DNA of 64,000 nucleotides from Vibrio maritimus (lineage in GTDB: Bacteria; Pseudomonadota; Gammaproteobacteria; Enterobacterales; Vibrionaceae): NCBI GenBank assembly GCA_003263775.1, contig JYJJ01000034.1, positions 124,001 to 188,000 of the forward strand. Direction: 5' to 3'. The position numbers and the translations under genes are program-made. Below the pieces are notes generated by a model, which ran no database searches, was not told the origin of the DNA, and worked only from the letters and a program-made list of their open reading frames with translations. Positions 18,734 to 26,268 of the stretch are shown here, in pieces (the stretch's first letter is position 1; every line of letters begins with the position of its first letter).

Positions 18734-20182
18734 TTACTCAGCCAAGGAATAATAGAGCTCCGCTAACGCTTCCACTTTATCTGGTATCGCCTCTATAGGG
18801 GCGTTACCAAAACCGAGAACAATGGAGCCATAATTGCGCGGCTTTGCTACCGGTTGATAGAACTGCATAGGTCTCACCACAATGCCAACCTTTTGCGCCA
18901 TTTTCGACAGTACCACTTCATCAACATCGCTTCGCCATTGAATGGTGACATGCAGTCCTGCCCCCTGCGAAACCAGTTGCCAATCTTGCCCAAATGCCTC
19001 CTGGATGCACTGCTTCAGCACTCGATACTTTTGCTCATAGAGCCGACGCATTTTGCGGATATGCCTAAGTAGCCCGCCTTCATCAATAAAGTCAGCCAAC
19101 GCCGCTTGCACCAGTGCAGGTGTATCACCTGATAGTGCATCTTTGATTTCTAAGCAAAGCGGCACTAAGTGAGGGGGAACAACCATGTAACCTATCCGCA
19201 AGGAGTTAAACATCACTTTACTCATTGAACCAATGTAGATCATTTTGTCCGCGTTACCGCTCTCTGAGGCTAGGCCTTGCATACTTCGAAACGGACGACT
19301 ATCAAACTGAAACTCACTGTCATAATCATCTTCAATGATCCATGACTGATTCTGCAAAGCCCACTCAATCAATTGCAACCGTTGCTCAGTTTGCATCGAA
19401 CATCCCATTGGATATTGATTACTCGGGGTAAGATAGATACCGCTCGAATCGCTGTTCACTATGCTCTGAATATCCACACCTGTCCTAGCGTCTACATCAA
19501 CAAAATCGTAATCGACTGCAAAGGTATCCAACACTTTCACCACTTGACGGTAACCAGGTAGCTCCGCCAAAAAACGTTGATGTGGTTTAATCTTCTGAGT
19601 AGCGAGCAACGCGATAGCTATGGACTGTTGGGCACCTGAGGTCACTATGATCTGATCCGGATTACAGACCACGCTGCGACTGCTCGTAAGGTATCGATGG
19701 AGCGCTTCTCGCAAGCTCACCAGCCCTTGTATATCTTGGTTACCCAATAATGCACTGCGGTTACTGTGACGCTGTACTAATCGGTTCCAAGCCGTCATAG
19801 GAAAGGCAGCAAGCTCAGCAACACCTGGCGCAAACAATCCATTATTTGGCGTGTCATCCGTTCCACGTTCTATGGTCACCTGCACCTGCTCCGATGCCAT
19901 GTATTGCTCCGGCAATGACAACGCGACATAGAATCCACTGTTTGGTTTAGCAATCAAGTAACCCTCAGCAACCAACTGCTCATAAGTCTGGATCACTGTA
20001 TTGCGACTAATCTTAAGCTGAGAGGCAAGCAGTCGAGTTGATGGTAGCTTGGCATTCGATGGCCAAAATCCTTTAAGAATGCGGGTACGGATCTGCTGAA
20101 ACAGAACCTGCTGCAAAGTCACTTTGCCGGATGCAATAGCCACAAGGTTAACAGAGAGGTCGCTCGAATCGATTACACTCAA
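18734..20182 (-). CDS. MocR/PdxR-type regulator (GntR HTH fused to aminotransferase fold)
   Basis: This 482-residue protein joins a GntR winged HTH (residues 22-88: LPSTRLLASQLKISRNTVIQ, AEGYLIAKPNSGFYV) to a fold-type I PLP aminotransferase domain. PLP-site residues include Asn in TPSNQYPMG, the EDDYDSEF motif and the Schiff-base Lys in IGSMSKVMFNSLRIGYMV. It begins at a TTG behind GGTGGA; no ATG is available upstream in frame. It diverges from a flavin-binding protein gene 91 bases away, the usual arrangement of a MocR regulator and its target. Similar repeats lie between the two genes. Confidence 0.9.
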   Translation of the reverse strand: MSVIDSSDLSVNLVAIASGKVTLQQVLFQQIRTRILKGFWPSNAKLPSTRLLASQLKISRNTVIQTYEQLVAEGYLIAKPNSGFYVALSLPEQYMASEQVQVTIERGTDDTPNNGLFAPGVAELAAFPMTAWNRLVQRHSNRSALLGNQDIQGLVSLREALHRYLTSSRSVVCNPDQIIVTSGAQQSIAIALLATQKIKPHQRFLAELPGYRQVVKVLDTFAVDYDFVDVDARTGVDIQSIVNSDSSGIYLTPSNQYPMGCSMQTEQRLQLIEWALQNQSWIIEDDYDSEFQFDSRPFRSMQGLASESGNADKMIYIGSMSKVMFNSLRIGYMVVPPHLVPLCLEIKDALSGDTPALVQAALADFIDEGGLLRHIRKMRRLYEQKYRVLKQCIQEAFGQDWQLVSQGAGLHVTIQWRSDVDEVVLSKMAQKVGIVVRPMQFYQPVAKPRNYGSIVLGFGNAPIEAIPDKVEALAELYYSLAE

Positions 20183-20247
20183 TCTGGATCCACCATTTAG
20201 AATAATTTGGATCTAAACAGAGTACCAAAATTTTCCTAATCTGGCTG
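20181..20247. promoter_or_regulatory. Three AATYTGG repeats between MocR gene and its neighbour
   Basis: AATCTGGATC at 20181, AATTTGGATC at 20204 and AATCTGGCTG at 20238 lie in the same orientation in the divergent promoter region. MocR/PdxR proteins typically bind direct repeats, so these are candidate operator units. Confidence 0.45.
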
Positions 20248-20273
20248 CAACGGATGAATAAGGAGGTCATGCC

Positions 20274-20933
20274 ATGCTGTCACAAACAGAGCGAACACAA
20301 ATCAAAAAAGGGGCTCATAAAGCGGTATTAGAGACCCAGGCACTTTACGATATCATCGACGAGGCGCTCATCGCACATATTGCGATCACCAGTACTAATG
20401 GGCCAACCATTATTCCCATGCTGGCTTGGCGAGTCGAGAACAAGGTGTATATACACGGCGCCAAGAACAGCCGCCTTTTGCGAGTACTAAAATCAGGACA
20501 AAAGACCTGTCTTACTTTTACTCTGTTTGATGGCTGGGTGTTAGCACGCTCCGCTTTTCATCACAGTGCTCACTATCGGAGTGCCGTGGTGTTTGGTGAA
20601 TTTGTCACCATCGACAACAATCAGGACAAAGACCGACTTTTGAATCACTTTATCGAGCATATTGCCCCCGGCAGAACCGAGCAGATCCGGCTGAGTAATC
20701 AAAAAGAGTTGGCGGCGACCGAGCTGCTGGCTATCGAGCTTAATGAGGCATCAGTCAAAATTGGCTGCCACGGTGTCAATGATGACAAAGCCGACCTAGA
20801 CATCCCAGTTTGGGCTGGCGTACTTCCCTACCGGACTGTCGTCGGCCCGCTTGAACCATGCGACGATCTTGCTGAGTGCATAAACACACCAGACTACTCA
20901 TCTGCCTACGGAAATCGTTGGCATAGCACTTAA
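20274..20933 (+). CDS. Pyridoxamine 5'-phosphate oxidase-like flavin-binding protein
   Basis: The 219-residue protein has the split-barrel FMN-binding fold seen in NimA-like proteins: HIAITSTNGPTIIPMLAWRVENKVYIHGAKNSRLL at the flavin site, TCLTFTLFDGWVLARSAFHHSAHYRSAVVFGEF for the central strands, and WAGVLPYRTVVGPLEP at the C-terminus. It lacks the PNP-oxidase C-terminal dimer motif, so it is not PdxH. The gene is divergent from a MocR regulator, which suggests a link to amine or amino-acid metabolism or detoxification. The reaction is unknown. Confidence 0.85.
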   Translation: MLSQTERTQIKKGAHKAVLETQALYDIIDEALIAHIAITSTNGPTIIPMLAWRVENKVYIHGAKNSRLLRVLKSGQKTCLTFTLFDGWVLARSAFHHSAHYRSAVVFGEFVTIDNNQDKDRLLNHFIEHIAPGRTEQIRLSNQKELAATELLAIELNEASVKIGCHGVNDDKADLDIPVWAGVLPYRTVVGPLEPCDDLAECINTPDYSSAYGNRWHST

Positions 20934-21156
20934 CCGATGAAATCAATCATGGAAGTGACATCAGGTGGCTGTAAGAAAACGCCAAATACCGTTAAATGGA
21001 GAAAAAGCATAACAGCGTAAAATTACGATCAACCACAAATTGTTGCAAAATACTTGCACTCATAAAGCAAATAATTGACGCCGGACACGTCAGTGAAACC
21101 AATAAATGCTAGTGTGGAGAGGTTTCGTTTCTAGTGAGAAAACATCCCTTCATACT

Positions 21157-22234
21157 ATGCAGCAAGTTACTAATAAATCAGAAAAAATCACCAGTTTTGA
21201 GTTTGCTAGAGTCATCGCGCTACTCGCCGTTATTTCCATTCATGGTCAATTGTTCATGGACTATGGCTATATCGGTGAAGAGCCTTGGCTTAACTTCATT
21301 ACCAACCAGGCCGCTAGATTTGCCGTACCGTTGTTTTTTGTTATCGCCGGCTATCTTATCTACCCAAAACTCAACGCAACCCCCTACACTACAGCGAAAA
21401 ACTACAGCACGCCGTTGATGATCATCTGGTTTATCTGGAGCCTCATTTGCCTTGCGCTACCTTTTAACTTAGGTGTCGTAGCGGAGCACGGTTACTTAGC
21501 AGAACGCACCGGGTACTGGGGTTACCTGATGCAAGCACCACTTAACTCTCTGTTTGAGGGTGGCTTAGTACACTTATGGTTTATCCCATCACTGGTCATC
21601 GCGGTCTTCATGATTGCGTGGTTTGTCGACAACAAGTGCCGTTCGTTAATGATCCCATTCGCAGTCATTTTCTATATCTACGGCTTAGCGGCAGGCAGTT
21701 ATAATGTGCTCACAGAGGTCGAAACGCCGATTTTTACTCGCAATGGCCCTTTCTTCAGTTTCCTTATGGTTGCAATTGGTTTTGAAGCTCGCCGCCATGA
21801 ATGGACAATGAGCGCCGGCAAAGCTCTGCTTCTAGCCGCGGCAGGAATGGCTCTCCATTTTGCAGAAGCGTACTATCTACACGGACATGGTCAAGTATTC
21901 CATCTCAATGACTTCTTACTCGGTACCTCAATCTGGCTGCGGGATTGCTGTTTTTCTTACTCGCTAAACCGAACTTAGGAAAACACCCTATTTGGCTGTC
22001 CCTCGGTAAGTGGGTGCTGCGATTTACGTGATACACCTATTGGTCACTATCTACATGAACAACATCGTCGCTATTTTGGGCGTAAAGACCGTTGCCGCAG
22101 ACGGCATCGTGTTCTTTGGCACCATTATTGGCTCTATCATTTTGATGTTTATTATTGAGAAAACACCGCTATCGTTTGCCAATCTACGTCGCATTAAGTT
22201 TGGTAAAAACAAAGCAACTTGTCGTGAGGCGTAA
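21157..22234 (+). CDS. Acyltransferase 3 family membrane protein (two frameshifts)
   Basis: The protein has about ten membrane helices and the acyltransferase-3 signature: SFEFARVIALLAVISIHGQL (catalytic His near residue 30) and RFAVPLFFVIAGYLIYPKL. Frame shifts near 21937 (TSIW/AGLLFFLLAKPNLG) and near 22010 (LGK/GAAIYVIHLLV) are each repaired by one added base; the result is about 360 residues. I use the ATG at 21157; an upstream ATG at 21106 is possible. Members transfer acetyl or succinyl groups to extracellular glycans. The stop codon lies inside an inverted repeat that reaches to the next start codon. Confidence 0.83.
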
Positions 22235-22286
22235 TACCTGTTAGAAAGGGGCCGATTACAGGCACCTTAAATGTACCAGGTATTAC
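22231..22286 (+). promoter_or_regulatory. Inverted repeat joining acyltransferase stop and nitroreductase ribosome site
   Basis: GTAATACCTG (22231-22240, containing the TAA stop) and CAGGTATTAC (22277-22286, directly before the ATG at 22288) form a perfect ten-base stem with a 36-base loop. The right arm contains the only Shine-Dalgarno-like sequence (CCAGG). Folding would hide the start; ribosomes ending the upstream gene would open it. Confidence 0.5.
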
Positions 22287-22287
22287 C

Positions 22288-23013
22288 ATGAAACACGTCT
22301 CCGAACTGGAACAACTTCTTCATTCACGCCGCTCAGTGCGCAAATATGACGCTGAAGCGGCGTTTGACCATAACGCGGTTCAACGCGCCCTCGAACACGC
22401 AACTCTCAGTCCAAATAGCAGCAACATGCAAATGTGGGCATTCCACAGAGTTATCAGCGATGAAAAACGCCAACAACTTGCAGAGATCTGCATGGGGCAA
22501 AATGCGGCTAAAACGGCCAATGAACTGGTTGTTGTCACGGTAACACCTGACAAATGGAAACAACGCGCAGCAATGAACGCAGATATCGTGCGTGCAAATT
22601 TTGCGGGCCGCGAAGACGAGACCTCTAAGCGCGCACTTAAATACTACGACAAGCTCATTCCTATGGTGTACAACAATGATGCTTTGGGTCTGCGTGGGAT
22701 AATGCGTAAGATCTACAGCTTCTGGCTGGGGCGTAATAAGCCGATGGTAAGAGAAGTCAGCAAACAAGATATCCGTGTGTGCCTTCACAAAAGTGCCTCC
22801 CTCGCTTCAATGACGTTCATGCTGTCGATGCGCGAGCAAGGTTATGATACTTGCCCAATGGAAGGCTTTGATTCTGTGCGTGCTAAAGCATTGTTGGGTC
22901 TAGCTGATAACGATGAAATCACGATGATCATCAGCTGTGGCGTTCGTACTGAAGAAGGTATCTACGGTGAACGCCATCGCGTACCTAATGAAGAAGTGAT
23001 TATCTCTCACTGA
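22288..23013 (+). CDS. Nitroreductase family FMN-dependent oxidoreductase
   Basis: The 241-residue protein begins with the family signature LLHSRRSVRKYDAEAAF (FMN phosphate contacts) and ATLSPNSSNMQMWAFHRV. It ends with the cofactor loop ITMIISCGVRTEEGIYGERHRVP. An insertion of about 40 residues (KRALKYYDKLIPMVYNNDALGLRG) is longer than in NfsB. It probably reduces nitro-aromatics or quinones with NAD(P)H. It lies 53 bases behind the acyltransferase, and the perfect inverted repeat across the junction suggests translational coupling. Confidence 0.88.
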   Translation: MKHVSELEQLLHSRRSVRKYDAEAAFDHNAVQRALEHATLSPNSSNMQMWAFHRVISDEKRQQLAEICMGQNAAKTANELVVVTVTPDKWKQRAAMNADIVRANFAGREDETSKRALKYYDKLIPMVYNNDALGLRGIMRKIYSFWLGRNKPMVREVSKQDIRVCLHKSASLASMTFMLSMREQGYDTCPMEGFDSVRAKALLGLADNDEITMIISCGVRTEEGIYGERHRVPNEEVIISH

Positions 23014-23035
23014 GCGAGCAGTCAGCATTGAAAAA

Positions 23036-23063
23036 CGCCATTCCTACTAAAGCTGGAATGGCG
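23036..23063. terminator. Hairpin after the nitroreductase gene
   Basis: The stem CGCCATTCC / GGAATGGCG lies 22 bases after the stop codon. It has no T-run on the plus strand (AACTATT), so termination there is uncertain. Confidence 0.4.
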
Positions 23064-23197
23064 AACTATTGAGACGACAAAAAAGTAATAGCAAACACCT
23101 ATCAATACTATCACTACAATCGATTATTCCTTTTTAACTCCCCACCATATACTGACTTCAACAAAACAAGATTCCACTCTTCCCAGAGGACAGTATT

Positions 23198-23671
23198 ATG
23201 AAAACCACTAACCTTATCGGTCTAGACAAAGACGCATCACAAGCAGTTGCAGCTGAACTTAACCAATTGCTCGCTAACTACCAAGTGTTGTACATGAACA
23301 CCCGTGGTTACCACTGGAATATCAAAGGTGAGCAGTTTTTTGAACTCCACGTCAAGTTTGAGGAAATCTACACCGATCTACAGACCAAAATCGATGAATT
23401 GGCAGAGCGAATTCTAACCATTGGTCATACGCCAGATCACTCGTTTAGTCGCTACCTTGAACAGAGTCAGATCGAAGAACATCAAAACGCTTATCGTGGC
23501 AAAGAATGTGTTACTGGTCTTGTGAATGGCTTCTCTGTTTTGATTCATCGTCAACGTGAGATCTTAGAGCAAGCATCACAAACCAATGATGAAGGTACTG
23601 CAGCATTAATGGGTGATTACATTCGAGAGCAAGAGAAGTTGCTCTGGATGTTGAATGCATACTTAAACTGA
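23198..23671 (+). CDS. dps: Dps family DNA-protection ferritin-like protein
   Basis: The 157-residue protein carries the Dps dinuclear iron site at the subunit interface: His and Trp in RGYHWNIKGEQFFELHVKFEEIY and the Asp/Glu in TDLQTKIDELAERI. It also has the helix IREQEKLLWMLNAYL at the C-terminus. Dps dodecamers oxidise and store iron with peroxide and protect DNA in starvation. The N-terminal tail is short with few lysines (MKTTNLIGLDKDAS), so DNA binding may be weaker than in E. coli Dps. A strong terminator follows, and the gene is single. Confidence 0.93.
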   Translation: MKTTNLIGLDKDASQAVAAELNQLLANYQVLYMNTRGYHWNIKGEQFFELHVKFEEIYTDLQTKIDELAERILTIGHTPDHSFSRYLEQSQIEEHQNAYRGKECVTGLVNGFSVLIHRQREILEQASQTNDEGTAALMGDYIREQEKLLWMLNAYLN

Positions 23672-23687
23672 TCGTTGCGAAAACTTC

Positions 23688-23712
23688 AAAGGGCGCTAAG
23701 GCGCCCTTTTTT
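23688..23712 (+). terminator. Rho-independent terminator of dps
   Basis: The stem AAAGGGCGC / GCGCCCTTT has a four-base loop (TAAG) and is followed by more T residues, 17 bases after the dps stop. Confidence 0.9.
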
Positions 23713-23768
23713 GCGTTCTTCTCTTCTATCGCGTGTACATCAATCACGCGCTGTATATTGAGTTGGGT

Positions 23769-24659
23769 TTACACAGTCCAAGGGGCTGGAGATAGACGAA
23801 ACTCATCCAGAACAAATTCGATAAATCGACTCAAGCGAAGTGAACGTTTCATGACTTGAGGATAGATCAAATAGAAATCATTGGAACTAATAATATGCTC
23901 CTTTAATACGCTGACTAATCGACCTGCTCGCACTTCTTTGCTGACAAAATATTCAGGGGTGTAAATGATCCCTCGCCCAGCGAGCGCCTGAGTTTTTAGT
24001 ATCAAATTGTCGTTGTTTTTGAGCCATCCTTGTATCGGGTACTCGCCATCGGCAAATGGCCAAGTATCATCATTGCTGTTATTCATACATTGATGTTGAC
24101 ACAACTGATTCGGATGCGAAGGTTCACCATATTGTTCGAAGTAATCCGGCGCCCCTGTCACTGCATGGCTGTAGGAGAACAGCTTCTTCGCAATCATGTT
24201 CTCTGGCGGTTTACGGGTCGCTCTAAAGGCAAAATCGAAATTGTCTCTGACCAAGTTGAAGCTTTGATAGCTGCACTCAATATCAAAGGTTACTCCTGGA
24301 TGCTGTGCACTAAACCGCTGACATAAGTCCAGCAGGACACCTTGAGTAAACTGCATTGGCGCAGTTATACGAATCATCCCTTCCAGAGATTGATTTTCAT
24401 AGCCTGCGCTGCGTTCAATTTCCACTAGCGTTTGCGCCACCGACTCCATTCCTGCCGCCACTCTCTCACCTTGTGGTGTAAGACGGATACTTCTGGTCGA
24501 GCGGATCATCAAACTGTATCCAAGTTCTTTCTCCAACTGTTTGATTTGAGTTGAAAGATAGCCTCGTGAGATATCAAGTTTGTCCGCCGCTTTGGTAAAG
24601 CTCAATGCTTTTGCCACCTCCGCAAACAGCATTAACCGCTCAATTTTCTTATGCTGCAT
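23769..24659 (-). CDS. LysR family transcriptional regulator
   Basis: This is a 296-residue LysR protein of the CrgA-like group: HTH at residues 10-55 (LMLFAEVAKALSFTKAADKLD, SRGYLSTQIKQLEKELGYSLM), then MIRITAPMQFTQGVLLDLCQRF at the start of the effector domain. It is divergent from the aldo/keto reductase gene, with a perfect inverted repeat (24702-24723) between them. I infer that it controls the aldo/keto reductase-GlcG operon in response to a small redox-active compound. Confidence 0.9.
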   Translation of the reverse strand: MQHKKIERLMLFAEVAKALSFTKAADKLDISRGYLSTQIKQLEKELGYSLMIRSTRSIRLTPQGERVAAGMESVAQTLVEIERSAGYENQSLEGMIRITAPMQFTQGVLLDLCQRFSAQHPGVTFDIECSYQSFNLVRDNFDFAFRATRKPPENMIAKKLFSYSHAVTGAPDYFEQYGEPSHPNQLCQHQCMNNSNDDTWPFADGEYPIQGWLKNNDNLILKTQALAGRGIIYTPEYFVSKEVRAGRLVSVLKEHIISSNDFYLIYPQVMKRSLRLSRFIEFVLDEFRLSPAPWTV

Positions 24660-24701
24660 TTTTTGCCGTGTCCTTAACTCTTATCAAAAAGACCGCTACT
24701 T

Positions 24702-24723
24702 ATTGTTTGTTATACCAAACAAT
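24702..24723. promoter_or_regulatory. Probable LysR operator (perfect 8-6-8 palindrome)
   Basis: ATTGTTTG-N6-CAAACAAT lies 43 bases from the LysR start and about 78 from the aldo/keto reductase start. Its place in the divergent region and its perfect symmetry fit a LysR recognition site. Confidence 0.65.
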
Positions 24724-24800
24724 GATTTTTATTCACTCTCTTTTTCATAACAATTTTTTAAGGCAATCTTGGTTTAGACACTATAACAAGGAGTCGAAAG

Positions 24801-25748
24801 ATGTCTTCTCAAATCGTGAACCAAAATTCAACCTCTCGTATCATTTATGGCTGCATGGGACTTGGTGGTGGCTGGGATAATAGCCCAATCACTGCCCAGC
24901 ACATTCAGCAGGCACATCAAGTTATTGATACGGCTATCGAATCGGGAATCACCGTATTCGATCATGCAGATATCTACACCCGCGGCAAAGCAGAAAAAGT
25001 GTTTGGCATCGCGCTAAAAGATCGCCCTGAACTAACAAGTCAACTCACCATTCAATCAAAGTGTGGTATTCGTTTCGCGGATGAAACCGGCCCTGGCCGC
25101 TACGACTTCTCTAAGACCCACATTCTTAACATGGTCGATGGCATACTGGAGCGCTTAGGCATAGAACAAATCGACACATTGTTACTTCACCGTCCAGACC
25201 CACTGATGGTGCCAGAGGAAGTGGCTCAAGCAGTCGAAACATTGCAACAATCCGGCAAGATCCGTCAACTCGGTGTTTCTAACATGAACTTACACCAAAT
25301 GACGCTACTTCAATCTGCGCTCTCAACACCGATTGTGTGCAATCAAATGGAAATGAGCCTCACCAAACTAGATTGGCTGGAAGAAGGCATCACCTCCCAT
25401 GCAAGCTCGACACTTGGCACCATCGAATATTGCCGTAGCCATAATGTAGAACTGCAAGCGTGGGGAAGTTTAAGCCAAGGTCTATTCACAGGCCGCGATG
25501 TGAGTAGCCAATCAAACGTCATTCAAAACACGGCCGCGACCGTGGCTAACCTAGCCGCCAAATACGAGATCTCAGCAGAGGCTATTGTTTTAAGTTGGCT
25601 ATTACGTCACCCAGCGAACATTGCGCCAGTCATTGGTACGACCAATCTCGACCGAATTCGTGCGTGCGCTCAGGCAGAGTCTTTCGAGCTCAGTCGTGAG
25701 GACTGGTATCTGCTGTTCGAAGCCGCTCGCGGCCAACAAATGCCATAA
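24801..25748 (+). CDS. Aldo/keto reductase (YdhF-like)
   Basis: The 315-residue TIM-barrel enzyme has the aldo/keto reductase tetrad: Asp and Tyr in VFDHADIYTRGKAE, Lys in TIQSKCGIR and His in LLHRPDPLM. The NADPH-binding C-terminal segment is IAPVIGTTNLDRIRAC. The opening IIYGCMGLGGGWD and the PGRYDFS loop are typical of the E. coli YdhF subgroup. It starts behind AAGGAG and is followed after 12 bases by a GlcG-type protein. Likely regulator: the divergent LysR. Confidence 0.93.
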   Translation: MSSQIVNQNSTSRIIYGCMGLGGGWDNSPITAQHIQQAHQVIDTAIESGITVFDHADIYTRGKAEKVFGIALKDRPELTSQLTIQSKCGIRFADETGPGRYDFSKTHILNMVDGILERLGIEQIDTLLLHRPDPLMVPEEVAQAVETLQQSGKIRQLGVSNMNLHQMTLLQSALSTPIVCNQMEMSLTKLDWLEEGITSHASSTLGTIEYCRSHNVELQAWGSLSQGLFTGRDVSSQSNVIQNTAATVANLAAKYEISAEAIVLSWLLRHPANIAPVIGTTNLDRIRACAQAESFELSREDWYLLFEAARGQQMP

Positions 25749-25760
25749 CGAGAGCAAGAT

Positions 25761-26153
25761 ATGACACTTAATCATGCTCAGCAAATATTGAGCTTCATTC
25801 AAGCTCATGCAAAAGACCACAACCTACATCTCGCCGCCGCCGTAACCGACAGTCATGGAGAGCTCATCGCGTTCTTCAAGATGGATAATTGCAGTTTGCA
25901 ATCAGGTGTACTGGCGCCAAACAAAGCCTATACCGCCGCACGCGAACGCCAGCCAAGTGGCAATCTTGGTAAATGGGCGCAAGAAACCGGTAAGGATATG
26001 GGTTACTGGACTGATGCAAAGTTCACTGGACTTGGAGGCGGTGTACCTATCGAAATGGATGGTAAAGTCATTGGTGCGGTCGGCGTAAGCGGTATGAGCG
26101 AAGCCGAAGACGAAGCCTTGGCGAAAAAGGCGATATCCTATGTCATGTCTTAA
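25761..26153 (+). CDS. GlcG/HbpS family protein (DUF336)
   Basis: The 130-residue protein follows the GlcG/HbpS family: HLAAAVTDSHGELIAFFKMDN, the ligand region APNKAYTAA, and FTGLGGGVPIEMDGKVIGAVGVSGMSEAEDEALAKKA. HbpS binds heme in Streptomyces, and GlcG-like proteins are found beside oxidoreductases and glycolate genes; the actual role here is unknown. It is in an operon with the aldo/keto reductase and ends shortly before a terminator. Confidence 0.9.
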   Translation: MTLNHAQQILSFIQAHAKDHNLHLAAAVTDSHGELIAFFKMDNCSLQSGVLAPNKAYTAARERQPSGNLGKWAQETGKDMGYWTDAKFTGLGGGVPIEMDGKVIGAVGVSGMSEAEDEALAKKAISYVMS

Positions 26154-26185
26154 ATAAGATAAGTCGACATAACACCCAAAAAGAA

Positions 26186-26216
26186 AGTCGAAGCAATATG
26201 CTCCGACTTCTTTTTT
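26186..26216. terminator. Rho-independent terminator
   Basis: The stem AGTCGAAGC / GCTCCGACT (one mismatch, loop AATAT) is followed by TTCTTTTTT on the plus strand. It lies between the convergent GlcG and giant adhesin genes. Confidence 0.75.
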
Positions 26217-26268
26217 AGCTTTGTACCATCTTAAATGAGAAAACTGCTGGTTAAACTAGTTTCGCTTT

